This document shows, in pieces, positions 1-12,092 of a DNA stretch of 64,000 nucleotides. The DNA comes from Apodospora peruviana. Taxonomy: Eukaryota > Ascomycota > Sordariomycetes > Sordariales > Lasiosphaeriaceae. A program made the position numbers and the translations under genes. The stretch is taken from the NCBI GenBank assembly GCA_033439685.1, contig JAUEDM010000001.1, forward strand, positions 9,052,001-9,116,000, given 5' to 3'. The notes beneath the pieces were generated by a model. That model was given only the letters and a program-made list of their open reading frames with translations, did no database searches and was not told the origin of the DNA. How positions within the stretch are numbered: position 1 is the stretch's first letter; each line of letters begins with the position of its first letter.

Positions 1-3000
1 AACCAGGATGAGGATTGGGGGAGTCCGCACGAGGAAGACTTTTATCTACCCAGTGACCACCCTTATGGGCCGGAGGCGCTCCTTGGGCCGGAGGACAATT
101 ATCCACCGGGGCTGGACGTGCAATATGTGCACCCGACCTACCTCGACGACGCACCAAGCCCACCGACCTCGACACATTCGTCATGGAACAAGTGGCTTCG
201 GGATGTCGTTGGGGTCCGCGACAGATTGAGGCTCATCTCTCGCAGGGGAGACTCTCTCTCCAAGACCTGGAACTACGTTGCGAAGCACCGCCCCGAGAAA
301 TTGCTCGGCCTACTGGAGTATCTCTGGAAGTTCGAGGGTACGCAGGTCAGCAACAACGCAGCCCTCAAGAAGAAGATCAAAGATACCGACGTGAGCGAGA
401 TCTGCGGTCGTCCTGTGACTCTCGGCAACTCTTGGCTGCCTCTATCGCACCTTCAACGACAATGCGCGTACTATTATATCGAGGAAGATGCCTCCGACCT
501 GTTTCCATTTCTCGACATCGGAGAGGAAGACTCCACGGACGAGAAGCTCATCACCAAGTGGATGTTTCTGCATACGAACTTCGGGGTGGGTAAGGACGAC
601 GACTCAACATTTCTCATCAAGGTGTTGTACCATATGATATTGCCAGGGTCAACCAGTCACTTCGAAAGATTGGTAGATTTATATCTTGCAATTGATGCCA
701 AGTGTCAAGGCGCCGTGGATCGGCCGGCCGAGAGGCAGCGAGTCAAGTAAGTAATGTTTCTGACTTTTGAAGAGATCCAAGTGTCGTCATAGTCATCATT
801 TACTGACAAGAAGAAGAGAGACTCTAGAGAACTTTGCCTCCATCTATGCCCCGGGAGTCGGATCTTGGCTTGAACAGGGGGAATGCCTCTGGGATGCACC
901 GCCCGACATGTCAACGTGTACATCGCTCAAAGCTGCGTACACGCACGCCGAAGGTCTCGCGGATGACCAGATGTCCCTTGTATCCCACTTCTTTCAGCAA
1001 ACACTAGGTATACGGGATGCAGGTATGGACGACCTTGTTAGCGAACTAATAGAGCTGGAGGCAAATGAGGAAGAGGATATTGATCGCATACTCGGCGTCT
1101 ACAAATACCTGAGCAGCATGAAAATCATTGCGTTCCGTGATGATCTCAAGTATGTTTGCGTCTTTATCTGTAGTCTTTGGAACTGCAAGAAATCACGAAA
1201 TAGCTAACAGATGTTCTCTTGCAGAAAGCATTTTGAGCAGCGTTCCCTCATTTTCGTCACAAAGAATGGCGAACCCGGTTGGTACAAAACTCCGGAATGC
1301 CTATGGTCCAGCACGACCGAGATCCAAGGCAAAGTCACTCTGAACGACCACTACGAAGACCTGAAGGACTTTTTCGTCAACACGTTGGGCGTCAGGACGT
1401 TGACTCTGCAGATGGTCTACGACGAGCTGTTACAGACGAACTCGTCACGGTCGACCGTCGACGAAGTCAAGAACCTCCTCTGGTCATTCAACGCGCTGCT
1501 CCAGACGGAGCCAGACAGGCTACTTGATCCACAGCCTCTGCTCAATGCCAGCGTGTTTCCGGTCAGGTATCCCGGGGACGGAGGGACGAGTCTTAGATCA
1601 CCCGACACGGTCGAATTTGCAATCGTTGATCGCGAGCACCTTGCTGCACGGTTCAGGGACAAGATCAAGATGCTTGACTATAGTTTGGAGGACGTTCGGC
1701 GCTTGAAGCCATTTCTGGAGTGGGCCAAGCTCGAGCATCGGTATCTCTCTGCGTCTGTGAGGGAGATTACTTCTTTGTCTGGCGGCGAGGATACAACACG
1801 GCCTATTACGTCGCCCAATCGGGATCTGAAGAGGAAGGCATATGGTCTTCTCCGGTGAGTTCTGTTAATTACCATATTCGACGTAAAGCAGCTGACACAG
1901 CTTGATGTACTCAGCATCGCAGCAACGTTCAACAGCCCTCGATACCAATCCGACGCGCAAGGTCTCTACCAACTTCTCCGCACTGCCCGTGTGCTCGAGA
2001 CGAACGGCATCTCGTCAATCCTAAGAGTTTCGCAGGACGGACACACGGTAGATGTGCACGTATCCAGCGCTGACATGCACATCAGTGAGGGCAGCGGGCT
2101 GACCGTCTACGTTCCCATGAACAAAACGGCGCAAGAGTTCTGCTTCGGCTCGCCCTTGCCCGTGAACCTCGCGGACTGGCTGATGCGACATCCGACGACG
2201 CAGATCCGGGACACCGTCGACAGCACGGCCGTTACAGCAATCACTATGCTTTTGGCCATGGACGTCTCCGTCGTGGATCGCATCCTCGACCACCAAGGAA
2301 TTATCCAGATTCCGATTACCAACGAGGATGATACCGGCGGCGAGCTAGACGAACAAGCCGAATCAGAAGCCTTACCAACTCGGCCCACGAGTCGCGCTTC
2401 CTTAACTCTGATCGCCACCCGCGAGACCACAACTGGAGCTGTAACCCCCACATCCAGCGACTACGAACCCGACGGTTCCAATGATATGGTAGTCACCTCC
2501 CGACGGAGCAACAATATGGCCGCCATTGGCAGCACTTACCGTCCATCCATGCCCAGGCCCTTCTATTCTTCACCGGCAGCCGTACCAGTCCAGCGTGGGC
2601 CATCCGCAGAGGAAGATGCACAGTATCGCGCGCTGCTGAATAGAGTCGTTACCGCAGCACGGTCAGCCACCTTCCCATCAGAAGGCGCCTTCGACATGAG
2701 CAATCTCCTCGATGTCTTACCGACAGCAGACGACATCAATTTTGACGGATATCCCGCAGCTAGATTCCGGTCCAGCAGCCAGCTTGAGCGCGACAAGAAG
2801 ATCGGTGCCGCTGGCGAGCTTTACGTGAGTCTTCTCCCCCACTACATCAACCTTTCAACAACTAATTGAGAATAAAATAGATCTTTGAGCTGCTCTCCAA
2901 CCTAGACCCTCCCTTGCCTGGCTTCAATCGTGACAACTGGCAGAGCACAATACGGTACTACGCTGCCCTGCACGAGGACTACGGCGACATGCAGCCGTGG

Positions 3001-3435
3001 GTTGGCCGCGAGACGGCTGATATCACTTACCTAGATACAGAGGGTGAGCTGACGAACATGCTTGCGGAGAACAATTATCTTGCTGTTGGGTGGTGCGGGA
3101 AGAAGCCGAAGTATTATATCGAGGTTAAGACCACCACTGGGCCTTGTGAAACGCCGTTTTATATGAGTAGGGGCCAGTATCAGCGGGTGAGTTTTGTCCA
3201 GAGCTGTAAATGTGGGAGTGCCTTGCTGATCATAGGGATGAAATAGATGAGGAATGTTCATGGAGAGTCGGAAGAGTATTCTGAGGTTTACATAATTCTA
3301 AGAGTATTCGGGATTGAGGGGAGCCAACCTGGGATGTGTGTCTATTTGGATCCGGAGCAGTTGAGGCTGGATGGGGGGCTGGTGTTTACCGGGGAGACTT
3401 GGTCGGTTGTTCCGGGCATAGGTTCAAGTTCTTGA
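1..3435 (+). CDS. NO VEIN / DUF3883-type protein, 3' part (5' end outside window)
   Basis: The reading frame is open from base 1, so the gene starts upstream. I place introns at 747-810, 1150-1224, 1855-1914, 2825-2880 and 3187-3246; every join keeps frame and the stop is at 3433-3435. The last two exons give a C-terminal domain with GAAGELYIFELL, then ADITYLD, then YYIEVKTTTG and PFYMSRGQYQ. This is the layout of the DUF3883 (NO VEIN C-terminal) domain, which has a nuclease-like fold; the E-x-K of the EVK motif is the expected acidic/basic pair. In fungi this domain usually ends very large proteins with an N-terminal HSP90/sacsin-like ATPase, which would lie before the window. The middle part (about 1225-2820) is helical and unassigned. 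The domain call is firm. The function (possibly nucleic-acid related) is not known. Confidence 0.8.
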
Positions 3436-4202
3436 AAAGGAGTCATCACTGCACTTCTGGTGGGGCGATTCGGCAGAATTCGGGAGGAGCAGAGGTTTCA
3501 CAATCACGTTATTGGTTTTGATTTGTCCGAGTTAGAAAATTTGGCAGGATCGAAGGACGAGTCAGAGAGTACGGAGGAGGGAGGTGCCGCTCTTATAGCC
3601 TCATGTGACGCATGTAAAGGCAGGCACGGGACCACGCACTGTATTTCAGTGCATCCTGGGCGGCCACAGACTTTAGACCGTTCATCATCCTTCCAAGTTA
3701 GGTACTTAACCCAGATTTCACCATTTTCTTCTGCCGTCTCGTCAGGTCTTATCATACCCCGGGATACCCGACCACGTCCTCTTCAGCATATGCAGGCTTC
3801 AAGGTCACGCGGCGCAACACTCTCTCGAGTGTTTCGGGTGGCGGCCGCAATCACCGACTTCGCATGGAATCTGAGGGAAATGTAGCACCAACAGGGTTGA
3901 ACAAGACGAAGTTAGTTGGACCGTTCTCTTCACACATGTTACTAACCTGGTCGCACCGACCTATGGCATGGCTGGGATGATGCTTTCATCCGTGTTGGTG
4001 ATACCGTGCTCAACGCAGGCATTGCCGCACGAAGGCAACTGAATTGCCTCGCCGGTTGGTACGCGGCTTGGTGGATGGTTCGTCTTCAAAATGCCGGCTG
4101 CTCCCCGACAACTTGAGGGACGTTGGCCTCCCTTATTACCGTTAGGTCGGATACGATACCTTGATCGTTTGCTATTAGAGACCAATCCATTCAGCGACAA
4201 CC
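3436..4202. other. Intergenic region, no gene supported
   Basis: Open frames here look like chance. Bases 3487-3517 closely match the inverted segment 34482-34512 (see findings). The rest should hold the 3' end of the DUF3883-type gene and the promoter of the velvet fusion gene. I see no clear TATA box. Confidence 0.4.
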
Positions 4203-6284
4203 ATGGAGCTGGGTCTGACTCTCGGGGCCGTGGGCGACATCATTTCCATTACAGTGCTTATCAAGGACATCGTTTCAGCGCTCAGCGAAGCCCGAGGGTC
4301 GTCGAAGGCGTACCGTGACCTTGTCGAAAGCCTCAACGTCCTGCATCAGATGCTTCACGAGGCCGACCGTGTTTACAGCGATGAGCCTCATGACAGCGCG
4401 GTTCGACTCGTTGCTCTAAACACAGTTGGCCAAATCCGAAACTGTCTGCGACGGTTCGACGCGACTATTCAGAAATACGGACCGAGTCTGGCACAGGGAG
4501 GATCTGGCTGTTCCTTGATGGATGGCGCGAGGAAGCTGCAATGGAAGTTACTGGAGGAAAAGGATGTCGACAAGTTCCGGTCTGAGATTATGGGGTACAG
4601 CCAGTCGTTGACTACGCTGCTGTGCGTGACGAACATGTGTGTTCCTCCTCAAAATGAGTTTATGTTAGTGGCCTCCACATTCTTACCAAATCAATAATAG
4701 TCGCATGGCCAAGAGACAGCATGACGATGTGCTTGAGAGACTTTCTTCGATCCAAGGCCAGACCCAAAGCATCGCGCGTCAGACTGACCGCTTTCAAACC
4801 TACATGGGGAGTGTCAGCAAAGGCATCGTCTCCCAGTTGAGCTACATTTCAGAATTGGGAACCGGGCTAAAGAGCTCAGCAGCCCAGGTCTTTTCGCTGA
4901 TGCAAACCATGTCGGATGACATTCGCATTATCCATGGAGCGATTCTCCGTCTCGAGCGACCACTCGCAGGCGAACATGAATACTTCATGCTGATCGACTA
5001 CACTGGCTCGTTTCCAATCTATCCTAAGACCATCACATCCTGGGAAGCGTTCGAATTCGTTGTTGCTGATCGGTTCCAGGGGACGAAAGCCGCTCGCCGG
5101 ATTTTGGACCAGTCCTATGAGCTCGTGGCAGAACCTTCTATCTTCTGTACTTCCAACACCAAGGACAATCCAATCCGTAAACCATGGGACAGCACTTTTT
5201 CGCCCTACATGTACCAAAATATTGGGATACTTGTTGTGTACAACCCTCTAATGGCACCAGTTACTTGTTCAAAATGCTTTGCAGTCTTCCTTGGAGATAT
5301 AGACGGATGGTGTATATGGTAAGTTTCCGCCCCCGTTTTTTCCATCCTCTCGGCCACCTTTCAAGTCATGCTCAGCACTACTGATACGACTTTTGCTTTG
5401 GCCTATCCAGCGTCCGGTGCGACTGCCCCATTTACAGGGTGCTGGAACTTGACGAAGACGCGAGTATCATTCCTGCCTCAAGGACGCCGATGGACGAATA
5501 CAGCCCCGGAAATGGACCAACGGCGCGTGTCACGGACATGACCTTGATCAATAGGACTGGAAAGGAGTCCTACCGTTGGGGATTCCAGTCAATCCCTAAC
5601 CCCTATGATTCTCTCGGTGAGGTGAGGGCTCAGATCTCCCAATACTGGCGACGCATGCTAGGGAATGCACTGCCGGACGATCCTGTCACTCCGTGGAAAT
5701 ACCGTATGAGTGTCCGGCAACAACCTGCCATGGCGCTTGTCTGTCGTAATTACAACAAGCAAGGGCTTCGAGGAACATGTATAGACCCACCGCCGGTTGT
5801 CCAGTTGACTGTTCACGAGGGATGTTTCGATGTGATGGCAGCCAGACCTGATCTTTGGCGCCAGTGCGGTGTGGTTGAATGCTGCGTTGAGCCAGTTAAG
5901 CCATACTATGAGTACAGTGGTGACAGCCAAATTCTAAAACAGGAGGCTTGCGGCAGTACGTTGGCAGGCATTTTTACTGGTCTCGACGAAAACGGCGAGG
6001 AAGGCCATTTTTTCTGTTTTCCGGACATCGGATTTCACCATCCTGGTTTCTTTCGTCTCGCATTCCATCTCCATTTTGTGGACCCATTTGCAAGGCACCG
6101 TGTAGACCTTGATCTTCTTGCAGCAAGGGTTCGCAGTGAGCCGTTCATGGTGTACCACAGTGCCGAAGACTTCCCTGGTGTACAAGCCAGCACCCAGTTG
6201 ACAGACTGTCTCAAGTTACAGGGCTGCAATATGTCACGATCTTGGAATTGGGATGAAGAGGAGGTACCCAGTCTGGGAGAATGA
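4203..6284 (+). CDS. STAND-type N-terminus + ubiquitin-like domain + velvet domain fusion protein (641 aa)
   Basis: Three exons, 4203-4636, 4701-5318 and 5411-6284, join in frame with GTGTGT..TAG and GTAAGT..CAG introns. Residues about 1-145 match the fungal N-terminal domain common in STAND/NLR-like proteins (MELGLTLGAVGDIISI, then a helical bundle). Residues about 238-330 match the fungal ubiquitin-like domain ULD_2 (FPIYPKTITSWEAFE, VVADRFQGT). Residues about 448-623 carry the hallmarks of a velvet domain in order: YRMSVRQQP, IDPPPVVQL (from residue 476), GEEGHFFCFPDI, FFRLAFHL, SEPFMVYHSAEDFPGV. Velvet domains have an NF-kB-like DNA-binding fold and act with LaeA in light response, development and secondary metabolism. 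Known velvet proteins (VeA, VelB, VelC, VosA) lack these N-terminal domains. The frame runs unbroken through exon 3, so a real fusion is likelier than two joined genes. Function is inferred. Confidence 0.82.
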
Positions 6285-6667
6285 ACTTCGAAGGGGTGGA
6301 ATGAGGGAAATCATTTGGTTAAGAACTTAATTACTACCATATCACCGTTCCGTACAAATCTCAATTTATTCCATGTCAAATATGATTGAGCCAACATTCA
6401 TCATTGGTCAAATAGCAAACACACCTACACCATTCCACGGTAAATAGTAGCCATATGGTGCTTTATAATGGCCCAGCTCGTAACTTTTCGAGGTACCTGG
6501 TAGTCATCCTGGAAATACTCATTTACGCAGCAAAAAAAGGCCTTGTAAATCACCATCCCAGGCTCCAGCAGCCGATCTTAAAAGATGTTACAGACAAGGA
6601 ATCTTACAGGGTTTTATAAGATACCCGATGGCTACTAATTACCTCGGAATGGTGCATCTCCACATCT
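6285..6667. other. Convergent intergenic spacer
   Basis: This AT-rich spacer lies between the 3' ends of the velvet fusion gene (+) and the cupin gene (-). It should hold both 3' untranslated regions. No gene is visible. Confidence 0.5.
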
Positions 6668-7246
6668 CTATTCATCTCTCCAGGGCAACAACTCGGCCTT
6701 CTCCTCCCCACCAACCCGTACGGGGGGCGTCCCAAGCAAGAAGAACACCACCCTCGCCCAAACGGTATCGCTCGGGTTCCGCCAAGCGTGCAGCGTCCCG
6801 CGCTGCACGATCGTGTCACCGACCTTGAGCAGCCTTTTCTCCCCCGAATCGAGCGTCATCTCCATCTCGCCGTTGACGACAACACCGAAATCGATCGTCT
6901 CGGTGCGGTGGAACTGAAGGGTTGCGCCCGGTCCCCAATCACAATATCGGACCACCGATTCGCCAGGTGCGGGGAACCAGACCCCCTGCTTCGGGTCAGA
7001 GGGCGTCGTGCGAGCGTCCCGGTCGCGGAGGGCGGCGATGTCGAACTCGTGGGTCATTTCTAGGGGAGTGGTGAAGGTCTTGTAAGAGTCGAAAACGACC
7101 ATTCCTATTGACCCGTATGCTGTGAGCGTCTCGGGGAGGGTTGAGGGGGGTACGAAGACGGATTTTCCTGTTGATGGGTCGTGGGTTGTTGTGTATCTGT
7201 TTGGTGTGCCCAGTGGGCTGCTGAGCGGCGGATTTTCGGATGCCAT
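6668..7246 (-). CDS. Cupin-fold protein (192 aa)
   Basis: A single-exon gene with an ATG at 7246 and a stop at 6668. The core at residues about 105-175 is a one-domain cupin: DWGPGATLQFHRTETIDFG, then a GEMEMTLDSGEKRLLKVGD turn and strand, then GTLHAWRNPS. The His and Glu of HRTETID and the His of LHAWRNP are candidate metal ligands, although the usual GxxxxHxH motif is reduced to one His. Fungal relatives of about 190 residues are intracellular, and their substrate is mostly unknown. Some sit in secondary metabolite clusters, but nothing here proves that. It is convergent with the velvet fusion gene. The fold is clear; the reaction is not. Confidence 0.8.
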   Translation of the reverse strand: MASENPPLSSPLGTPNRYTTTHDPSTGKSVFVPPSTLPETLTAYGSIGMVVFDSYKTFTTPLEMTHEFDIAALRDRDARTTPSDPKQGVWFPAPGESVVRYCDWGPGATLQFHRTETIDFGVVVNGEMEMTLDSGEKRLLKVGDTIVQRGTLHAWRNPSDTVWARVVFFLLGTPPVRVGGEEKAELLPWRDE

Positions 7247-9830
7247 GTCTGTTGTTGTGGGATGAGATTGATATTATTTGCTGCTGTGAGATCTCCTTTG
7301 AATCCTTGTTTGTTGTGATTTGAGTTGAGAAAGCAGAGTTGCGGTGCCAAACGGGAGCACGCGGGGCGGACAGCAAGGCTCTTATATCTGTGTCCGAAGC
7401 AGGCCAAGAGCTAATAGCCTAAGTGAATATTTCGGTCTTTGCCTGCACGGTCAACATACCCGGGTCGGGCCGGGCGCTTTGTCCCGAACGTACCAACGGG
7501 AACTAGATCTAAATATCAACTTGGTTTATTTGAACGTTAGAAAGTGGTTACCCCTGAATTGTCCCCAGTCTTCGCTTCCAGTCTATTTGTTTGTTCAGTT
7601 ACATCCATACCTATTGAAACTACCAGTAGACCTAAATAAAATGTGATGAGCCCAGCAGACTGTGTGTATTGAAAGTCGGTCTTGTTCCTGCTCCAGACAC
7701 AATTGGTGCTCGAGAACCTGTGCCTGAGAGCCTGAAATCTTAGAGTTAGATCGGATGCCGAGACTACCAGTTCTCTGCATGTAGGAACCGTGCATCCGTC
7801 CCGTCCGTCCCCGCATGTATCACCCAGAAGTTAAGATCCCCTAAACAGGCAGGCAAATACTACAAACGGACGGATAACAATAACCCCGACATTCCGTCGG
7901 AGTCTTCAACTTCCATTGACCATCTAGAACTTATTCCGTAGACTCCAATCTTAAATGTGGCAGTGCTATCAACTTTTTATCCAATCAGAATATGGGCTAT
8001 CGCTTCTCTTTGTTTACTTTTGGGTCCCGTTTTCGGGAGCCCGCCCGTTGGGTCGGCCATATTAAAGTCGCGTTCCTAGCCGGCCGCACCAACGACCGCA
8101 TCCAGCAAAAAGGCCTCTCTCCACCCAGGCATACTAGCCCCAAGGCACAGGCACACGTACGGTTATCAATCTATCCGTACACGTGCTGTGACTTGCAGCC
8201 TGCCTTACCTGTGTGTAACGATGTGACTCTTCTATGATGGCCGTCGCTACCAGACCTGACCACCTGTCTTGCACTGCAGTCATTTGGCCGCTGGAACTGG
8301 ACGCGACAGCCATACTGCTGTTCAAGTTTTCACTGACGCATGGATGTGATCCAATAATATGTGCAAAAGGTGAGGCTTCATTGTCCAGGATGTATGTTGC
8401 TGCCTCCAGTCTGATAGCCTTTCCTTGTTTACAAGACAGGCAGTTTGCGGTCCATTCTGGGGTTGGTGCCAGGCCGGAGAGTGAGGCCTCGCCCATTACG
8501 TGTCGTTACACACGGCTACCTCATCGCGTTCGGATGCAAGTCAGATGATCGTGCCTTTGCATTCATTATAATCATCAGTGAGGCTTTCTATGGTGTTAGA
8601 ACCACGCCGTTGTTGGGGGTGGACAGTACCTTGTTCAAATGGTAGATTCCGACTACCTATTCCGTGTACTCCTTTTGTTTTCTTCGCTGCCAAGACCATG
8701 CTTGGTATGTTTGTTTTCAATGTGCCTGTTGTCATCTGGCTCGTGTCCGAAACCGCGCCGGCGAAGTATGGTGTTCAGAGATCAACAAACAAACCTGAAC
8801 GGGTTTATATCTGGAATAATTTGCTCTTCTCTTGAACTTTGTCCATTTATTAAGACAGCCAATTTCTCTCTCTATATCTATTCAGTTTCACCATCATCGC
8901 ACCGAAATCTCAACATGCCTTAGTCATGCCTTTACCTCCCATTCCGCTGCGAAAGACTAGGACCCGAGCCGGTCATCCAATATCGAACTCGTTGAATAGA
9001 TCTTTATTCCCGTCGTCGCTCCCAATTCAACCAATCTAATATCTGATCCGACGTCTGTAAAGTCCGGGTGGAGCTTCCGGCCAGCGTCTGCAGTCCGGGA
9101 ATTTTATGGGGCCGACCAGCGGGCATCGGCGAAGTGGGGTACCGAAGTCTGCCGGGCTTTCTCGGGTCCGGGGTAACCTGCGAAAATTCACCGGGTCGTG
9201 CCCGGTTACACCAAGCCTGACCTTTCCTAATTTGACTCATGGATACCTAGTAATGACTAAGTACGGACTGATGTGCTTGCAGAAAACCCAGACTCAGGCT
9301 CGGCGGCAGCTCGGGGTTGAGGTCTTGTTGAGCCCGACCTGTGATTTCCTTGGCGTGGTTGGATGAAAAGAGCCCGATTTGAGCGGCGAAGCACAAAGAC
9401 GACATGCCCTTGCACCAGCCGGCCGGCAGGCAATTGAGAGACTAACAGCATGGCAATGGTACCAATGGGATCCGGGGAGAGGGAGAGGGGGAAGGGTAAG
9501 ACGCAGGTCGGGCTGTGTGTGGCCGGGCTGGCGGGATGGGCCGGTGTGGGTCAGGCTGACTACGTCTAGGTACACTTTGTGCAGGCCGTTGAGAAAGATT
9601 GGGAATTATCCTGCCAGTAAGTTAAGTCAACGAAAGCCTGACCAGTCCGGTGCCAGAATGAACTTAAATATCAACCATCCCCACCCGGTCTTTTTTCCTC
9701 TTTCAAATCACCCCAATTGCTCTAATTAGCTTAAGCTCCACAAAAGTACTGTCTTCATGATTCTATATGCATTATCAACTGAATCCATCAGTCTCTAACA
9801 GAGCTTATCCGTTCCCAACTCCGTGTGCAC
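7247..9830. other. Long intergenic region with GC-rich CCGGGTCGGGC-type words
   Basis: No open frame with family features was found in these 2.6 kb. Words such as CCCGGGTCGGGCC (about 7458-7472), CCGGGTCGTGCCCGG (about 9190-9205) and related CGGGCTGGCGGG runs (about 9520-9540) recur, which hints at an old decayed repeat. I cannot delimit terminal repeats or target-site duplications. Confidence 0.35.
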
Positions 9831-10148
9831 ATGGCGGAGAAGCCCGACTCGTCCTCATCGCTCTCAACAGAGGGCATCGTGGCCCTCGCGCTCGGGGTGC
9901 CCACCTTCTTCATTGCCCTCTTGTCGCTTTGGATCGCGTACCTCACCTTCGCGACCACACGCCAACCGCACCTTGACCCTCTTCTAACAAGACGACTGAA
10001 GGTGGCCCGCTCATGGCCGGTGCCCCTGCGCTCGTCGTGGGAGAGCAATGACACGTACTATTCACTTCCCGGTAAACCGAGCATAGCGAGATCGCGGTTG
10101 TCTGCCACTTCGATGACGGAGATTCTTGACATGGGGTATACTTATTAG
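9831..10148 (+). CDS. Small single-TM protein, local family member 1 (105 aa)
   Basis: This is a short single-exon frame. I start it at the ATG at 9831 rather than the upstream GTG. A hydrophilic N-terminus of about 13 residues is followed by one membrane segment, ALGVPTFFIALLSLWIAYLTF, at residues about 18-38, then a basic tail. The segment shares the pattern I-A-x-G-[IV]-P-[ST]-x(3)-A-x-L-[ST]-L-W-[IV]-A-[YC]-L with three other small frames in the next 5 kb, which supports all four as genes. The C-terminal half does not resemble the other copies and may be altered by an unseen intron. The family is unrecognised and the function unknown. Confidence 0.6.
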   Translation: MAEKPDSSSSLSTEGIVALALGVPTFFIALLSLWIAYLTFATTRQPHLDPLLTRRLKVARSWPVPLRSSWESNDTYYSLPGKPSIARSRLSATSMTEILDMGYTY

Positions 10149-11263
10149 AATAAGCTGTGATAAGGTATGCGATCTTTCCCGTCCAGCCCTATTTGAGTTT
10201 TGTTGCTAAACCTAGATGCTAACATATCATGTAGAATGTGAGAGTAATTGGTTGATCTAATTCTCTGTGGATATCTTCATTGCAGGCAAAGGTGGAAATA
10301 ACCGCAAGGAACCCCGTCCCGTGGGCAGGGATTTCATTCGCTTCATGTACATGTACTTCAGAAATGGCAGGCCATGATAGTCAGAGCATTCACCATATAT
10401 ATGGATTCTAACCCTAATTTTCTATCCCTATCTCAAGATTTCATTATGTTTCTTTTTTTTTCTTGTTAAACACGACAGCGTGGCTTCTCCACGGTTCGTA
10501 TTGGGGTTGGCAACTAGAAGTATATATCCGGCGTGCTGCTTCTTAGGTAACGACAGGATTCTATAGATAAAATCCTCTCTATTGCTTCTCAAAGTTGCTT
10601 TCATGATTTCATCTAATTACCCTTGGAACCACGATGTGTTAGCAAACAATATCCAAACTATTTAAACAGCGGTCGCTTTCCCTTTCCTCACTATTGCACA
10701 ACCTGCCATATCCATAGCGTATACGTGCAGAACGCAATAGTAGCAGCAATTTGTCAGCAAATTTCTCTCGGTGTGGTGTCGTTGGTCAAGCTGCCCTACG
10801 AGCTGATTGCATTTGCACGATAGAAACAAGATTGTTCGCAATGCAGTGGCGTATCAGCGGTGTGTCGTCTTTACACCGTACCATCAACGTAAGCGCGCTG
10901 CACCTCAGGACATGCAGATGTATGCGGCCGTTCAGCTCGCACAACCGATGCACTATCCGCTGCCCAATAGAAGCAATTATCGCCAAGTTGCAATACGTGT
11001 ATACAGAAATCGTCTGATAATACACACTGGGAGCCGTATCCGTTTAGAAACACTGGTATGGTCCCAATGTCCAAAAGTCTGCGAAGTCCGCACAAGAAAT
11101 GCTTGTATTAGTTTCACCTACAGTTGTTCTTACTACACACCTTCCTCCTTTCATCCTTTCCTCTTCGCACCAATACATTTCAAATAAGTCTGAACAGCTA
11201 AGCCTGCACTGTTATATATATATATATATATATCAGCAGCAATCCGTTACCAACACAGCAAAC
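10149..11263. other. Intergenic region between small-TM genes 1 and 2
   Basis: No coding frame is supported. The region is AT-rich with a T-run near 10450 and ends in a TA microsatellite just before the second small-TM gene. Confidence 0.4.
11213..11233. repeat. (TA)n microsatellite
   Basis: Uninterrupted TA alternation of 21 bases lies 30 bases upstream of the ATG of small-TM gene 2, so it falls in that gene's 5' untranslated region or core promoter. Confidence 0.95.
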
Positions 11264-11548
11264 ATGCCACCTCCGGCAGAACATTTCTCCCTCACCGTAA
11301 ATGGCGTTGCCGCCATTGCCATCGGTATTCCTTCCTTAATCATCGCCGCGTTATCGCTCTCGATCACCTGTCTTGCATTCATTCACTCAAGACGACAGGC
11401 TCAACGCCCCCCGGCACATCATCACCATGGGGAACTCGTTATTCACCATATCATCTCCCAAGCGGATCGAGCACAGTGGAATCCAGTACGACAACATTCT
11501 CAGACAAATACTTCTGTGTCTTATAAAGTTGACAGTGAGGAGGCATAG
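11264..11548 (+). CDS. Small single-TM protein, local family member 2 (94 aa)
   Basis: The ATG at 11264 follows AAAC and the stop is at 11548. The N-terminus MPPPAEHFSLTVNG leads into the membrane segment VAAIAIGIPSLIIAALSLSI, then a basic Arg/Gln/His-rich tail with HHHHGELVIHHIIS. It is closest to member 3: both start MPP, have NGVA before the membrane segment, and share a GE[LF][VI]IHH motif after it. The topology is most simply one spanning helix with the basic tail inside. No known domain is recognised. Confidence 0.65.
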   Translation: MPPPAEHFSLTVNGVAAIAIGIPSLIIAALSLSITCLAFIHSRRQAQRPPAHHHHGELVIHHIISQADRAQWNPVRQHSQTNTSVSYKVDSEEA

Positions 11549-12092
11549 GTGCGGGGCTTATAATGGCGGGTTGTTTGCACCATGATAGCATCCCCATAAG
11601 TACAATTAAATCCAGTTGCACTGACAGATCCTCAGTCAGAATCTGTGCTACGGATTACTACGGAATACCTAGAATACGGAGGTTGAGGTTTACGGTTAGT
11701 TGTTAGGGGGCTCCAACTCTAGGGCATATCTTGTTGCTGTAGATATCTCTTGTTTCTATTCTCCGTCTTTCACATAATCTAGGGCCGCCATTTCCAAAGT
11801 TTCTACTTTCCCCGCCATCTAAACGTTACGGAAAATTACTTGCTCGTAAGTTCAAGGTGTTGGAATCAGTCTTTCACTACTAGCCTGATTTTCAAATAGT
11901 AAACAAGGGATGCAGTATTCTTTGGAAGGCCAGCTACGAATAGTCAGACCAAATAATTCAACATAAGGCTCGGGTGCCCCTTATATGTAGTCGGATCCAA
12001 CGTTGGCATCACCATTTATTTCGAGATCCTCGGTAGCCAATTTACAGGCTGTCAAACTATCTGGAGCCTTTAGTGGAAGAGCTTAATTAGAC
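11549..12092. other. Intergenic region, nothing recognised
   Basis: AT-rich, with stops in all frames. No RNA gene or repeat was recognised. Confidence 0.4.

Noticed and set aside
3460..3885. 141-codon frame after the DUF3883 gene
   Set aside because: Apart from the short EQRFHN word there is no protein-like pattern and no splice link to the upstream gene. It is kept only as a finding about the shared word.
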